Below, one piece after another: positions 1 to 11,839 of a DNA stretch of 64,000 nucleotides (its first letter is position 1; the number at the start of each line of letters is the position of its first letter). The stretch is taken from contig NC_091867.1 of assembly GCF_019399895.1 (NCBI RefSeq), positions 6,089,501-6,153,500 on the forward strand, in the 5' to 3' direction. Source of the DNA: Cardiocondyla obscurior (lineage: Eukaryota > Arthropoda > Insecta > Hymenoptera > Formicidae). The notes beneath the pieces are model-generated. The model was not told the DNA's origin, did not search any database, and saw only the letters and a list, made by a program, of their open reading frames with translations. The translations under genes and the position numbers were made by a program.

Positions 1-3000
1 CTATCTTTATATCTCGAAATAATTTTAAAAAATTAACAGTTTAATGAGCCAAAAAATGCAGAAACTGATCTGCTGGTTTTTCTCTACGGAGGTTTCGCAA
101 TTAAAAATTATATTACCGAGTGTCTCGCGACAGGTCGGATTTCGCCGTTCCACGTGAATATCGTTTCGATGGAACAAATTAGACGCGCCTCGCGTATCCG
201 GAGCGCCGCTCGTCCGCTCGGAAACTGCATCGCGGCGAGCGGCGAGAGGAAGAAGGAGAAAAAGAAGGAAGGAGAACCGCGGAAAGGGGAATAAAGCGGA
301 CGACTAGAAAGAGGAAGAGCGCGGAGGACGCGGGAGGGTCGTTCTTGCGTAACGCGTGCACGCGCGCGCGTCCCTCGAGCCGCCGTGGGTGTATGTAGAT
401 CTAAGTAGCGAAAGGTCATCCGTGTAATAGTCGCCGATCGCGCATGCAGGCCCCGAGGATCGCATCGCCGCGGATGACTAATCGGTAGGTGCTCGCCGGA
501 CGCGTGCATCTCGCTGCGCAGTAAAAGCCACCGCCGCCACGGTCCGCCCGCTGACATTGAGCGCATCCGAATCCCCATGTCGCACCCGTTTCCACTCTCC
601 CGCGTGTGCTCGCGTGGGCGACAATGGGAGCTGCGACGTCTCGGAAAATAGCGGCGGTCAGTATTACGCGATAATAGCGGCTACTTTTTCTTCTTTTTTT
701 TAATGATTTCCGAAAACTCCTTTTCTCGACGAAAATCACGCCCTAGCGGAAACTGCAAAAGCCGCGCGACGCTTGGGAAAGGAATTTCACTCGTTCGCCG
801 CGTCGATGACGAGAAATTTACGTAACCTTACGTGAGTCGGTTAAATAAAAATCTTCTCTGGCGTCACGCGGGAATTGAGAGGAATCAAATCGCTCGAGTT
901 GAAGTCATTCGCGACGTTACGAGGTGGCGATTATTGGCGCGACTCGTCAACGGAGTCGCTGGCGAGCTTCCGGGGGAAGAGCGGCGGGATTATCGCTCGC
1001 GACGGGAACAAACTCCGTGTGCACCTTCCGGGAATAATGCTCGTGGTGAACGCGATGCGGCACGGCGGATGGACGAAAGTACGCCTCGCGGCACGGTAAT
1101 TGCGATTTGTGAGAACGCGAGCAGCGCGCTTATCCAGCAATTTGCGCTTTACCTGCGTATCTTGGTCTTTGCACGTAATCAAATTACCCGTTTTACGATG
1201 CGATTTATGTAACCCGAGCCTGGCGCGTCGTCGACGCGCACTTTTTCCCGACGTCCTCGACGAAAGCGCGCGCGCGCCTTATCGTCGGCATCTCGCAATG
1301 AGTGAGGGGCGCGCAGCATCTCGGACACAGGGATTGAAACCGGTATAATTTCAGGCTGAGTTCAGATTTCGTTGATACAGAGGCGCGAGAAGCTAATCTG
1401 CATGTTTATTTGTAATAGTAGAATTCGCCGCGATGCTCTTCGAGACACCCGATTATTTCTCGCGGTCTCGAGTTTTTAACATTCTCCCCGAAAGGGATAC
1501 GAAACGCCTTTCCATTTATCTCGTGTGGGGACCGTAATATATTTCAACTAAATTTGCGACTGGCGAAATTGGCAAACGTCACTGAAGAAATCCCATTTTA
1601 CTCGATACATATTCTTAAAGTTTTATAAATCTCTAATTCAATTATTTTTCGTGTATTTTTATTGAATCTCTGTCATTTAAAATTAAAGTATTATTTAAAA
1701 AATAATAATAAAAGAACGAGGGGTTCTCAATAATTATTCCTTTCGAAACAAATAATTATATTTGTTCTGGCGGCTTTCTTGACGCGTTATTAAAAGTTAC
1801 CGAAATGTTATCCGCCGTGGTATTTAAATTCCACTTTTGAAATAGCAAATGGATGGTCATAAGTATCGTCGGCGATCGCAGGGCGGGAGTGCCCTTTGGA
1901 TTAACACGGCGGAGGAGGTGACGTCGCTTGCTCGAGAGAAACGATCGCGCGTTACGTAAGAAGAGGCAGTGTGGAGACGCTGTGTGTGACGGCATAAAGA
2001 CCGATTCACACGTACATGCATGCACACGAGCGCGTTCGTGCCTATTTGCTGCGCGGAATCGGCGTGAAAGAATAAACGGGAGTAACGCTGGTATTACGCG
2101 AAGTCAGCAGAGGCGACTAAAAAGAAAAAAAAAAAAAAAAAGATTAGGAGCTGCCTGCGTTGCGAAATCACGACGGAGTTAGGGTAGATCATCCGCAAAA
2201 CGAGCCGCAGCGATTTATTACCGAAGGAATCAAAACGCGCGTCAAAATTTCACAACGGTCGATCTCGTCGAAGACTTACGATCACGTCTTTACGCTTTTT
2301 CGTTGAACCTTCCGCGTTATGCAACGCTCGGAGGATCGCGCTCCCAGTCGAACGTCACGCCGAAATGTCGTTCTCGCTTCCCTCCGCTTCGAGGTTCGCC
2401 ACACACAAGGATGGCGCAAAAAAAAAGCTCCCGTGAAGCGTGATAATGCGCGAAATATGCATTCCGTGCGCGCCGAAGGTCGCTAATTATTTCAGATACA
2501 CGATCCGATCGCCCGCCACGCTCTCTCAATGTTACCTCATTACATAAATAACCGAGTGACGCGACTGGTGCAAAAATCACGCCGTTTAAGCCACACGGGC
2601 ACCGTGGCGGATCGGTAGACGAGGTTATAGACAGATTCCTATAATTCCCACGATCATCTCGGCAATTTCCTCGAATGCTGCTGAATTTCGCCGACTTTTC
2701 GCGCCTTCTCGCGAGGCAGGCAGAAGAGCACGACGCACGCGCACGCCAAGCGTGCCCTTCAGATCCGCAATGATGGAGCGTGTCTATTAGAGGAGGCGAT
2801 TGTTCTTATATAATGAATGGATCATGTAACTAGCCGCTTCGCGGACTCGCTTCGGGGAGCTGAGAGATCGAGAGAGACGCCTTCGAGCTCGCATGCACAC
2901 ACACGAGCGCATACAGAGTTTTATATCGCGTACATGTGCACACGTACGAGCGCACACAAGGCCGCAGCCGCGTGTTCGCGTGCATCGCGTGTACCTGACG

Positions 3001-6000
3001 GACGGGTGACGTGTGCACGGGTACCAGTTAGAGCCGCACTCGGCTAGCTGGGTACGTAAGTGCAGCTGAAAAGGCTTTTTACTTTCTGGCCTTGAACGAA
3101 ATGTATCCGGTGACTCGACGAGCGTCGATTAAGAACGCGCGCGCGCGATTTCGGTCGCTCTCTCGCGAGAGGAACAAGGCCCACCACCGCGGAGGCTATT
3201 TTTGGCACCCTTCGATCTGCCGGCCCACCGCGAGTGAATTTTGCGACTAATCGCGGGAGTGCCTAGGTCACGATTCCTGACGCGATCATCTCCGAGAACA
3301 TTGACGAGCAACGCGCGTGGAAGAAATTTTATACCAAGATTTACCGTGGTATCACTGTAGTCATGGACCGTCAAAGAATTAAAAGATTAAATTACTACGC
3401 CAGTTTTCTTTTTAAATTTAGTTTTAATTTTTTAACATATTTCTTTTTTAATTTAGTTTATTTAATTTTTTGAATTTTAATTTATTTATATTAGCTACTG
3501 TCTGACGTTTAAACTAATCTTTCAAGGTGGTTCACGATTACCGTGACATTATAACAATTCTTATTCCTAATGTAACATTTTTTTCCGTATGGGTCCTCGG
3601 TCCAGTGGCGGGCAACTTTTTTCAGCGCCAACGCGAAAGGAAAATTGAACGCGTTAAATAGATTACTATTACCTACGTGCCGCGCTGATAATCCCTGCCC
3701 CGTAGGCCGATTCAATCCTCGACTGTGACTGCGGTTCTATCTCCGCTCTCGTTTATCCCGTCCCAGCATTATGCTATCAGTCGTAATAACCGTGTGGGAA
3801 TGAATCACGAATCGCGGCGCACGATCGGTAGACATTTGCGTACAATTGTTACGAATGGTCCCTTGGCCTGCTTTTGTCTACGAGGCGAAGGGCTCGCGGT
3901 GGCGTTTTTTAGGAAACCGCAGGGACACGCACATACTTCCGGTAGTCAACGCGCTCTTTCCGAACAGGAAGAACGACACTTGCCGTCGTCGTTGTGCTTA
4001 TTGTGAAAGGACGTGAAAGAATCGGAACGCACGAGGAAACCTTTTAGAAACGCGGAGGAACGGCGCGGAGGAGGAAGAGAGGACGGCGGAGAAAGAGAGC
4101 ACGTCACAGTCGGCGGAGCGATGCGCAAGAGGGAGAGAGCGTGAGAGACCAGGTGGAAAATGGCGATTCGAAATCGAGGAAAGGTGTGAGTCACCATCCA
4201 TGGTTTCACGGGGTGTCACAACAACCCCGCGGCCGCGTTTTCGTTTTCTCCCCGTTCCCGACGAGGACGGTGAAGGCGCACAATGCCGCCGGCCGCGATA
4301 CGGGAAGTCAGCGAACCACGAAGCTATTCTTGGACGACGGAAACGTAGACGCGTTCTCGAATCGGCTGTCCGCGAATATAGCAAAAACTAGTCCACGTCG
4401 AAAATAGGAGCGCGAACGGATGTTTTTATTATCGGCAGCAACGGCGGCTCTTAAACGCGGCTTGAACGGAGAGGCCACTCTTCTCCCCCGCGGGAGAAGT
4501 AGTTTTATGAAATGTTATTCCGCCCGGTCGCATATCGACGGTAAATTAATTTCCACATTGTTTTATCTCGGGTGAAAGAAAAGTGCATCTCCGTAACTCG
4601 CGTCGTCTCTTTGGTAAAAGTATCTACTTCGCAAGATAAGTTGCCTCCAGCTGGTCCCTGCTTAATGCGTGGTGAAAGATCGATGTCGCTCACGAGCCTT
4701 TCGAAATTCTGCCGTGTGATCAGCTTAATTGCGCTCTGCGGCGAGGAGTCGAATCGCCATGGGATATTGCGTTCCGAGCGAGTGGATACCGATGATTCGG
4801 CGCGTACACGCGCGTACGAGACCGACGGTACAATGAGACCACGAAGCACGGTCGACGGGGCGTAATTGGGCCCACAAAAAATGGAGCGGAAACGCCTGGG
4901 CCCCATTACAGGTCCCGTAACGAGTTCTCTCTCCACGTTGCTCAATCCGTGCCGGTCGGCTCGCGCGGTTTCAACGGCCTCGCCTTAATCAACGTTGTCA
5001 CGACTTTTTTACGGTGAAGCCTACAATTTCCGAAAACCGTGAAATAACGCGACGTCGACGGACGTGACAAAACGACGCTCGTTGGTGACACCGAAACGAC
5101 ATTTAACAACGTTCTCTTCGTCCACAATTCTTCCACTTCGAAAGGATTTAGTTACTTATAAACCCGACCATCATTTTTTGATACTTCTAACGATAACCTG
5201 AAGCTACTTAGGCTTAATTAAATTAATTTAATTATTACATATATATGTTTGTCGTACTTATTATTAAAAATGTAACAAAATAATGATTGGGTGCAGACAT
5301 AACCAGATGGAAAACCGTTCATGTCAATTGTTTCTTAAATAAATAAATCGCTAAACTCTATATATAGTTAACTATTTGATGCCTAATGTGGAGAAAAATA
5401 TCCTCGATTGGTGATAAGGTTCATGGATAAAAAAACGGCATGTCTATGCGCGCGCTCGCGAAATTTTGCAACTGAGTTTAACGAACCGCGCGTTTCCTAC
5501 GATTAAGCGTGGCTTTTTTTTTTTTTTTTGAACGCGCGATCTTTTTTATCGCCCGACGTGTGCTCTACCTCCCGCTGAACCCCCCTTCGGTGTCTCGCGC
5601 TTTAATTTCCAGCCTCGACATTTGCGTAACCCAGTTTCGCCATTGTTCGATTCAATGGTAGATCGTAACGTCCGCCATCCGGATAGGAGATTATAATGCT
5701 CGCGTGTAGGTACGTGGTACCGCGCATCGTCGCCTCTTTTGTATGTGTAACACACGTGCGCATCGTTACAATGACGCGTTTGTACGTATGGGTGAGAATG
5801 CGCACATACACGTGCGTGTTAGCGGCGATAAGCGAGCGGTGACGCCGGTAGAATTTACGAATTCGTCGACTTTCTCCTTTTATCTGAGGTCCCGACCTCA
5901 GGAACCGTCCGCGCCAGTTTTGCACCGCGATACTTTCCTCCCTTTCGTCACAACTGCCAGCATGCTGCAGGCACGGTCTTCAACCGATTGCATACGGATT

Positions 6001-9000
6001 ATTGCGAAACGACGTCAGTTTTCGACACGTGTGATGGAAAGATGAAAACTGCGAGACTGCTATTGTTTAAAAAAATTCTTTTCTTTACTTTTGAGACCGG
6101 TAAACTAAGCCTAAAATGAGCGATCTCGTTCGTCAAATTTAATTGACGCCTGGCCGTCGATAGATATTTCGAAAGTTAATCGGGGACACTTTTTCTTTAA
6201 TTTTCCAGCTTTTTGTTTTGTAATTTTGTAAGATACAAATTATTTTCGAAGGTAGTAAATTTTAAATTAAAATACATCTAATTAGTTACCGTTGTTTTAA
6301 TTTCTAGCGCGGTAATTATATGTATAATAATATTTTCCAGAAAAAAAATGTGTTTCGCATACGAAATATCAGCTGATGTTAAAATAAAATAAGACTTACC
6401 GACACTGTTGGAAGCTCAGAGGCAGTTTTATTCCTGGCGCAGTAGAGCACAGCACAGCACACAAGAAGCGTGCAGCTTGACTTGTAGGTAAAAGCGCGTA
6501 ATTTGGATTCCCCTCCTGCAAAAAGAATAAATTTTTGATTAAGAATTTAACTTCTTATACATACACCAAAAAAATTTTAGTACAAAAATTTAACTTAAAT
6601 TAATTAAATAATAATGATAAACCTTCAAAAAAAAACTTGTTTGCTAATCTAAATTAATTTGTCTTGTTTCTTAAATAAAATGCGATTGTAGTATTTAATT
6701 GAAATTAATGTAATCGGATAGTCACAAATTTAATTTATTTCGCGGCCGTCGAGAAATCATCATCTCTCCGTTGTCCGTCCATGATCGCGATCCAAACTCG
6801 GCGAAACAATACCGGTTGCCGTGCTCGCATCGATGTTGCCGGCACGCTCGATACGGCGTGTTTCGCGGTCCCGCGTTTCTCGGCTTCGCGGGCAACACTT
6901 CGTCCAGTCATCTATTACGTTTGTGTAACGCACGCGGCACGAGACCCTGCCCGGCAACTCCTCAAGGCCCAAATAGAAGAAGAAAGAAGAACGTGAACGC
7001 GTAAGCGCGAACGTAATCCGGCTTGCCGGCTGGATTGACCCTGAACTTCAAGCCGTCGCTGGCTGGCATTTCCAGTAGCCAGAAGCAGCGACGACGACGG
7101 CGTCCAGCAACGATTTCCTTATTTAGCGATTTTCTCAGTATCACGCCGGCGAGTTTATTACGCATGCGAGCGAGTGCACGGCGGGTGACGCCGTCGTTGC
7201 ATAGCAATTCCTGCCCGAAGAACTCGCCTTTTTTTTTCCCCCATAGACCGATCCCGACTACTCTCGTTACGGATGAACCTCGTCTATCATGGTATCGCGT
7301 CCTCAAGTTGCGATAACGCGACGCTCGTACGCGAGCAGCTTGTTACGAGAAAAATGAATGTTCTTCCGGTTAATTCGTTACGCGCGTTTGTAAAATAGTA
7401 AGAAACGTGTGTGCATATCTGAAGGTAAATTAAAAAGAGAAAGCAAAGGGGAAAGTTGTGGGTGGTTTCCCATGAGACTTTTACAATGACAATGCTCTCA
7501 TAATTTTAAGATAAACGCAGAAGGATCGAGGGATGTAAGCGACGTGTCACTCGCTGATCTGGCTTGTGCGACCTTTCTAGCGAAATAATTTTCTTACGCG
7601 AGCGTGGCTGCGAATAGATGTAAAATTTTCCAATTACGTAACGCGGCGCTTTACGACGTCTAGCGTGAGAGGAGAGCTGGTTACGGCGGGAATAAATAAA
7701 CGGCAGTTCAGCTCAACCACACGGGCGCACAATGAAAATGCACACCTGATATCGAATTCGACAGAGATTCGCCGGGCCACTTTCGATGATTTAAAATTCC
7801 ACAATAGACTCGGCACCTTCTTCGTGACTCCTACCCAAGGCCTTCCCTTTCGAATTCGATCGAACAATCGACCGAAGGTCACGGCAGAGAATGCAAGATG
7901 GTCTCAAGCTGCACGATATCTCATCGCTCTACGATTTTATATTTTTATCTATTAATTTTGTTTACGGTGGATTTTTAAAAATCTTTTCCAGCGAATCATT
8001 AACGGTATTCTTTTTCAGTCGAAATTAAATGACATCCGAGACTGATTATGTAATTCCCAGGGAAGAAAGAATCCTGTCCTGCTCGTTTTAATTTCAACGG
8101 CATTAAAATAGATATATGTGACAGTTTATTTTATATTGGATGAATTGTACGATTTCATCTCAATATATTTTACAATAAATGAGAGCGAAGAACGACGAGA
8201 GCTCGTTTTCAGCATTAAATGTATTCTTGACACACACGTTTGACATTGCGGAATTCATATTTCATAATACTCGCCGTACGTTTGCTCTTTTTGAGAATAT
8301 AATGCGAAACTTTCTCCTCGGCTTCCCTTGAGAAACCGAAGGAATGCTCGATCAGCCGTTAATTCTCGATTCTTAGCCGTGGCCGCGTTAAATTGCAGCA
8401 AATCTTCGATACGGGTAAACGAGGTATTTCTCGCGCCGCTGGTGTTAGTCGAATGTTTTTTTTTTAATTATTTTTTACGATCGTTGTTACAAGATCGTGT
8501 CGTAACAACAATTCACTCATTGTTCCCCGAGGTAAATACTGGAAGGAATATTAACGAGGAGCGAATCATGCCTGATTGGCTGACGCTTGAAGAAAAATCT
8601 CTTGAGAGTACTGGACTTCGCGGCGAAAATTTTTTTCGATGTTTAATAAGATTTCTACTAATCTATGACGATTATAATTTACTTTATATATATAACAGGT
8701 ATAAAATACTTGTAACTTTTTCTTCATTATTAATCAAATTATGAAAATAATCAATTTGACGAGCGACGCAGTAATCTCGCGATTAACGTGAAAAAGATAA
8801 ACTTTCTGTGGCAGTTTCCGTAAATTTTACAGAACAGCGAAAATGGAAGTAACCGAATATGAGGATACAGTAAGTACGTGAGGGTTTTAGTTTAACTAGA
8901 TAATTGCATACCGCACCGTTAAACACGTTTGACATGGTCAGACGGGAGCTGCGTAGATGTAAGAGAAACGTGCGAAACATGATCTTGTGACACGTCAGTC

Positions 9001-9536
9001 TCTCTTCCGCCGTTTCTTAGAGAACCAAGACACGAAAGGAGGAAATTAGTGTAACGAAGCTGTCATCGCGACACGCAACGCAGCGAGATCGCTTATTGGG
9101 TTAAGGACGCGAGATGCAGTTTTTGTCACACAATTTCTCGCCGTAATCGCTCGCGCCGCGTCTACGAGCTCGATCTTTTTCAATTCGTCAATCGCATTGC
9201 ATAATTGTACAGTCGCCAATTATAACGCGTAATCGGTGACTAATTTTTCACGGATAAAGATGTATCAAGGTTATTATCCTATTCTTTTTCTTTTTAATTT
9301 TTTTTTTTTTTACTTATAAATATTATTTTAAAATCTATTTAAATCCCTTTCCTGCAATTATAATTGCACGTTTGACTATGAATAAAATATTTATTAGAAT
9401 TTAAGAAGCCCCATTAGTTATCTGCCATTCTTCATCTATGAATGATGCAGTTTGATGTAAATTACATGCAAATTTTAGATTAACGCAGGGCCTATTCGAG
9501 CATAGATGTTAATGCCTTTTATTTTTGTTACAGACG
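1..9536. other. Upstream non-coding region of ken
   Basis: I found no supportable protein-coding gene here. CpG-rich blocks (about 60-1300, 1900-3400, 3700-5150, 6740-7320) alternate with AT-rich stretches that carry homopolymer runs, for example near 2119-2141 and 5513-5529. Long ORFs on both strands in the CpG-rich blocks are low-complexity, Arg/Ser-rich and resemble no family I know, so I treat them as chance ORFs. The ken coding exon opens directly after a splice acceptor at 9532-9533, so a 5' UTR exon and promoter of ken probably lie here. One weak candidate is an exon ending at the donor GTAAGT near 3056. The only other exon-like block is on the minus strand at 6400-6515. Confidence 0.6.
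6400..6515 (-). other. Candidate minus-strand spliced exon (116 nt)
   Basis: On the minus strand a TTTTTGCAG acceptor precedes position 6515 and a strong donor (G then GTAAGTC) follows position 6400. The 116-nt block between them is open in one frame throughout, with no stop, and would encode a 38-residue Leu/Ala/Cys-containing stretch that I do not recognise. It also contains an AATAAA within the exon. It may be an internal exon of a minus-strand gene continuing off the left edge, or part of the same transcript as the minus-strand exons near 28 kb. Both splice signals are good, but there is no homology support. Confidence 0.35.
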
Positions 9537-11482
9537 ATGTATTCTGACGGTCTCCTGACGCTCCATTATGGAAAACACCCAGCGACCTTAGCCGCAGAGG
9601 TTGGGGCCTGGTACAGCGGGGACCGTCACGTGGACGTGACCCTGGCGTGCGATGATGGGTCTGTCGTGAAGGCCCATCGCGTAGTTTTGGCAGCCGCCAG
9701 TCCCCTCTTAGCTAGTCTACTTCGGAATCCCGCCCTGGACCACGTAGTTCATTTATCAGGCGTCCGAAAGACTCAACTAAATCATTTGCTGGAATTTCTG
9801 TACAATGGAGAGGCATTGATACCGGTAAGATTTTTTTTAAGATAAAATATTTCGAATCAGAAAACCTAACACTAGTGCGACAAATATTTCTAATACTTGA
9901 AATGTATATTGAGTGGAATTCTTATAACGATCTTATTTAGTCGACAGAGCTTACGCCGCTAAGAGAGCTCTTTGAGCTTCTGCAAATTAAGTCGGAACTG
10001 TTTGAGCCTAATCAGCCTCAAACCAGTAACTCTGACCCCGAGAGAATATCAACTCCACAGCCCTCAGAAGGCCAGGAGAGTTCTAGTTACGAATCCCAAT
10101 ACGATGGCAGGTGGGTAGATAAATTTTATTTGAAAACAAGAAAGAAAAAAAAAGACAAAACATTTTTTTTAACTTAAAAAAAAATTTTTTTTTAATTAAA
10201 ATTAAAAAAAAAATTATTTAATTTAAAAAAAAAATTCTCTGCATTTTAGACAGTCCAATAATCCTGCGGACTGCTGCTCAGTCCTCATCAAGACGGAAGG
10301 GTGCGAAGAAGAACCGGAAGTGGATGTGGAAGGTGTCGAGGGCGAAAGTCTCCTTTCGGATAACAGAGAGAGCAGCATAGAGCCGCCTAGAAGAAGGGAT
10401 AGTTCTGACCCCGTTAATCTGAGTCTCAATTCCGGTACTTCTGTCACAAGTGACAGCTCGCACGACGTAGTACACAGGTAAACGACTTTAGCAATTTAAT
10501 AATTGCTTGCAATTCAAATTTTACGATAAATGTAGAGATAAGATTGACGTGTGATTTTATAAGTCGCACTCGATAAAACGAAACGTAGAGAGTCCTCAAG
10601 GTAGATGGGTTTGATCGTTGCAGGTCTGAAAAGCTGATATTCGAGAGGCGAGAATCTCTTGAGGAAGCAGAGGAGAGGAAGAGGCAGCTCGCGACGCGAC
10701 TTGCGCTAGGCTTAGATTCTGGAAAGAGGAAACTGGAGGAAATACCTATCCCACCTGCGGAGGCGTACGTCGTGACGCCACATCGAAAACGAAGGCCGGG
10801 CTTTCACAATGCCCCCGCGCAAAACCCGGCCTTCGTGCCTTTCAATCCTGGATTCGAAACACCCAGGAGACTACAAGCGCCACATCCCCTAAGCGTTTCG
10901 GCACCGCCATACATGGTTGGTTAACGCAACAATTTCACTTTTTCAAACGTATTGATTTTTTAATAGATGCATATTTTACTTTATTACTTTTTCGTTATTG
11001 GTACGCAGCAAGACAGATCGGTAACGCCGCCGTCGCATCGACCGCCGAGTGCCGACCCGACGTCAGCAGCGGCGCTAGAGCCACCTTGGACTACCTGGAC
11101 TCTGCCGAGAGCTCCTCCGCCGCCACCGTCGACAGACGACCCGCCGAAGTCCACCCCGGTTCGAGAATATCGATGCAGCTACTGCGGCAAGCAGTTTGGC
11201 ATGTCGTGGAATCTAAAGACCCACTTGAGAGTGCACACAGGCGAGAAACCCTTCGCGTGTAGACTTTGCGTTGCTATGTTCAAGCAAAAAGCCCACTTAC
11301 TGAAGCACCTTTGCTCGGTGCACCGAGGTGTAATAGCAGCTCCCGATAACACGTTTTCGTGCTGCTTCTGCTCGTCGTCGAACTTCGCCAACCTGCAGGA
11401 TCTCATCCGGCATCTCTCGGGGCCTCATAACAATCTGCTCCTCAGCAGAAATCTGCATCGCGAATTTACGAATCACGAATAG
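9537..11482 (+). CDS. ken: Ken and barbie-like BTB/C2H2 zinc-finger repressor
   Basis: Nuclear transcriptional repressor of the Ken/BCL6 type; Drosophila Ken is known to dampen a subset of JAK/STAT targets and to act in genital and eye development. Five coding exons join in frame: 9537-9824, 9941-10110, 10250-10477, 10624-10915, 11009-11482, giving 483 residues. Residues 1 to about 115 form the BTB/POZ domain, with VDVTLAC and the VKAHRVVLAAASPLL core. A middle region is Ser/Glu-rich and contains a PVNLSLN stretch and the VVTPHRKRRPGFHN motif, which I recall from fly Ken. Three C2H2 fingers lie at about 380-402, 408-431 and 442-466; fingers 1 and 2 are joined by a TGEKPF linker, and a RHLSGPHNNLLL ending matches the family. 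The ATG lies three bases after a TTACAG acceptor, so the start is probably correct and the 5' UTR is spliced. The protein is shorter than fly Ken (roughly 600 residues as I recall), mainly in the linker. Confidence 0.94.
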
Positions 11483-11833
11483 CGACAAGGTCAAAGGCCG
11501 TCCGGTGCCGAAGAGTGTTCCTCAAGCGCACAATGATTAGTTCTTTAAGTAACTTTTCATCTAAGGAATATCTTGACGGATTTGTTAAAACGATGCGATT
11601 GGAAAACATAATTTCTGTTCGGACAATTTTTTAATTAACAACGTAAAATAATTAAAATTTTAATCTATTTTTCGTTGTTTTTCACGATACACAAAAAGAT
11701 ATATCAATTATCTTTTTACTTAGTTTTTAACCTTTTATCAAAATTATTAATTTTTAAATTATCAATACTTTCATAAAATATTTATCAAAAGTGTAATAAT
11801 TTTTTTGTTCTTTCGTGCACGGTTATTAAAACC

Positions 11834-11839
11834 AATAAA
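11834..11839 (+). terminator. Likely ken poly(A) signal
   Basis: This AATAAA lies about 350 bases after the ken stop codon in AT-rich sequence and fits a short 3' UTR. Later signals cannot be excluded, because Ken transcripts in other insects can have longer 3' UTRs. Confidence 0.4.

Noticed and set aside
4505..4945. 146-codon minus-strand ORF upstream of ken
   Set aside because: No domain, no clear splice context and overlapped by a 97-codon plus-strand ORF; fits chance in CpG-rich DNA.
5884..5901. Inverted repeat CTGAGGT-CCCG-ACCTCAG resembling a palindromic nuclear-receptor site
   Set aside because: Arms of only 7 bases, wrong half-site spacing for a canonical ecdysone element and no gene context.
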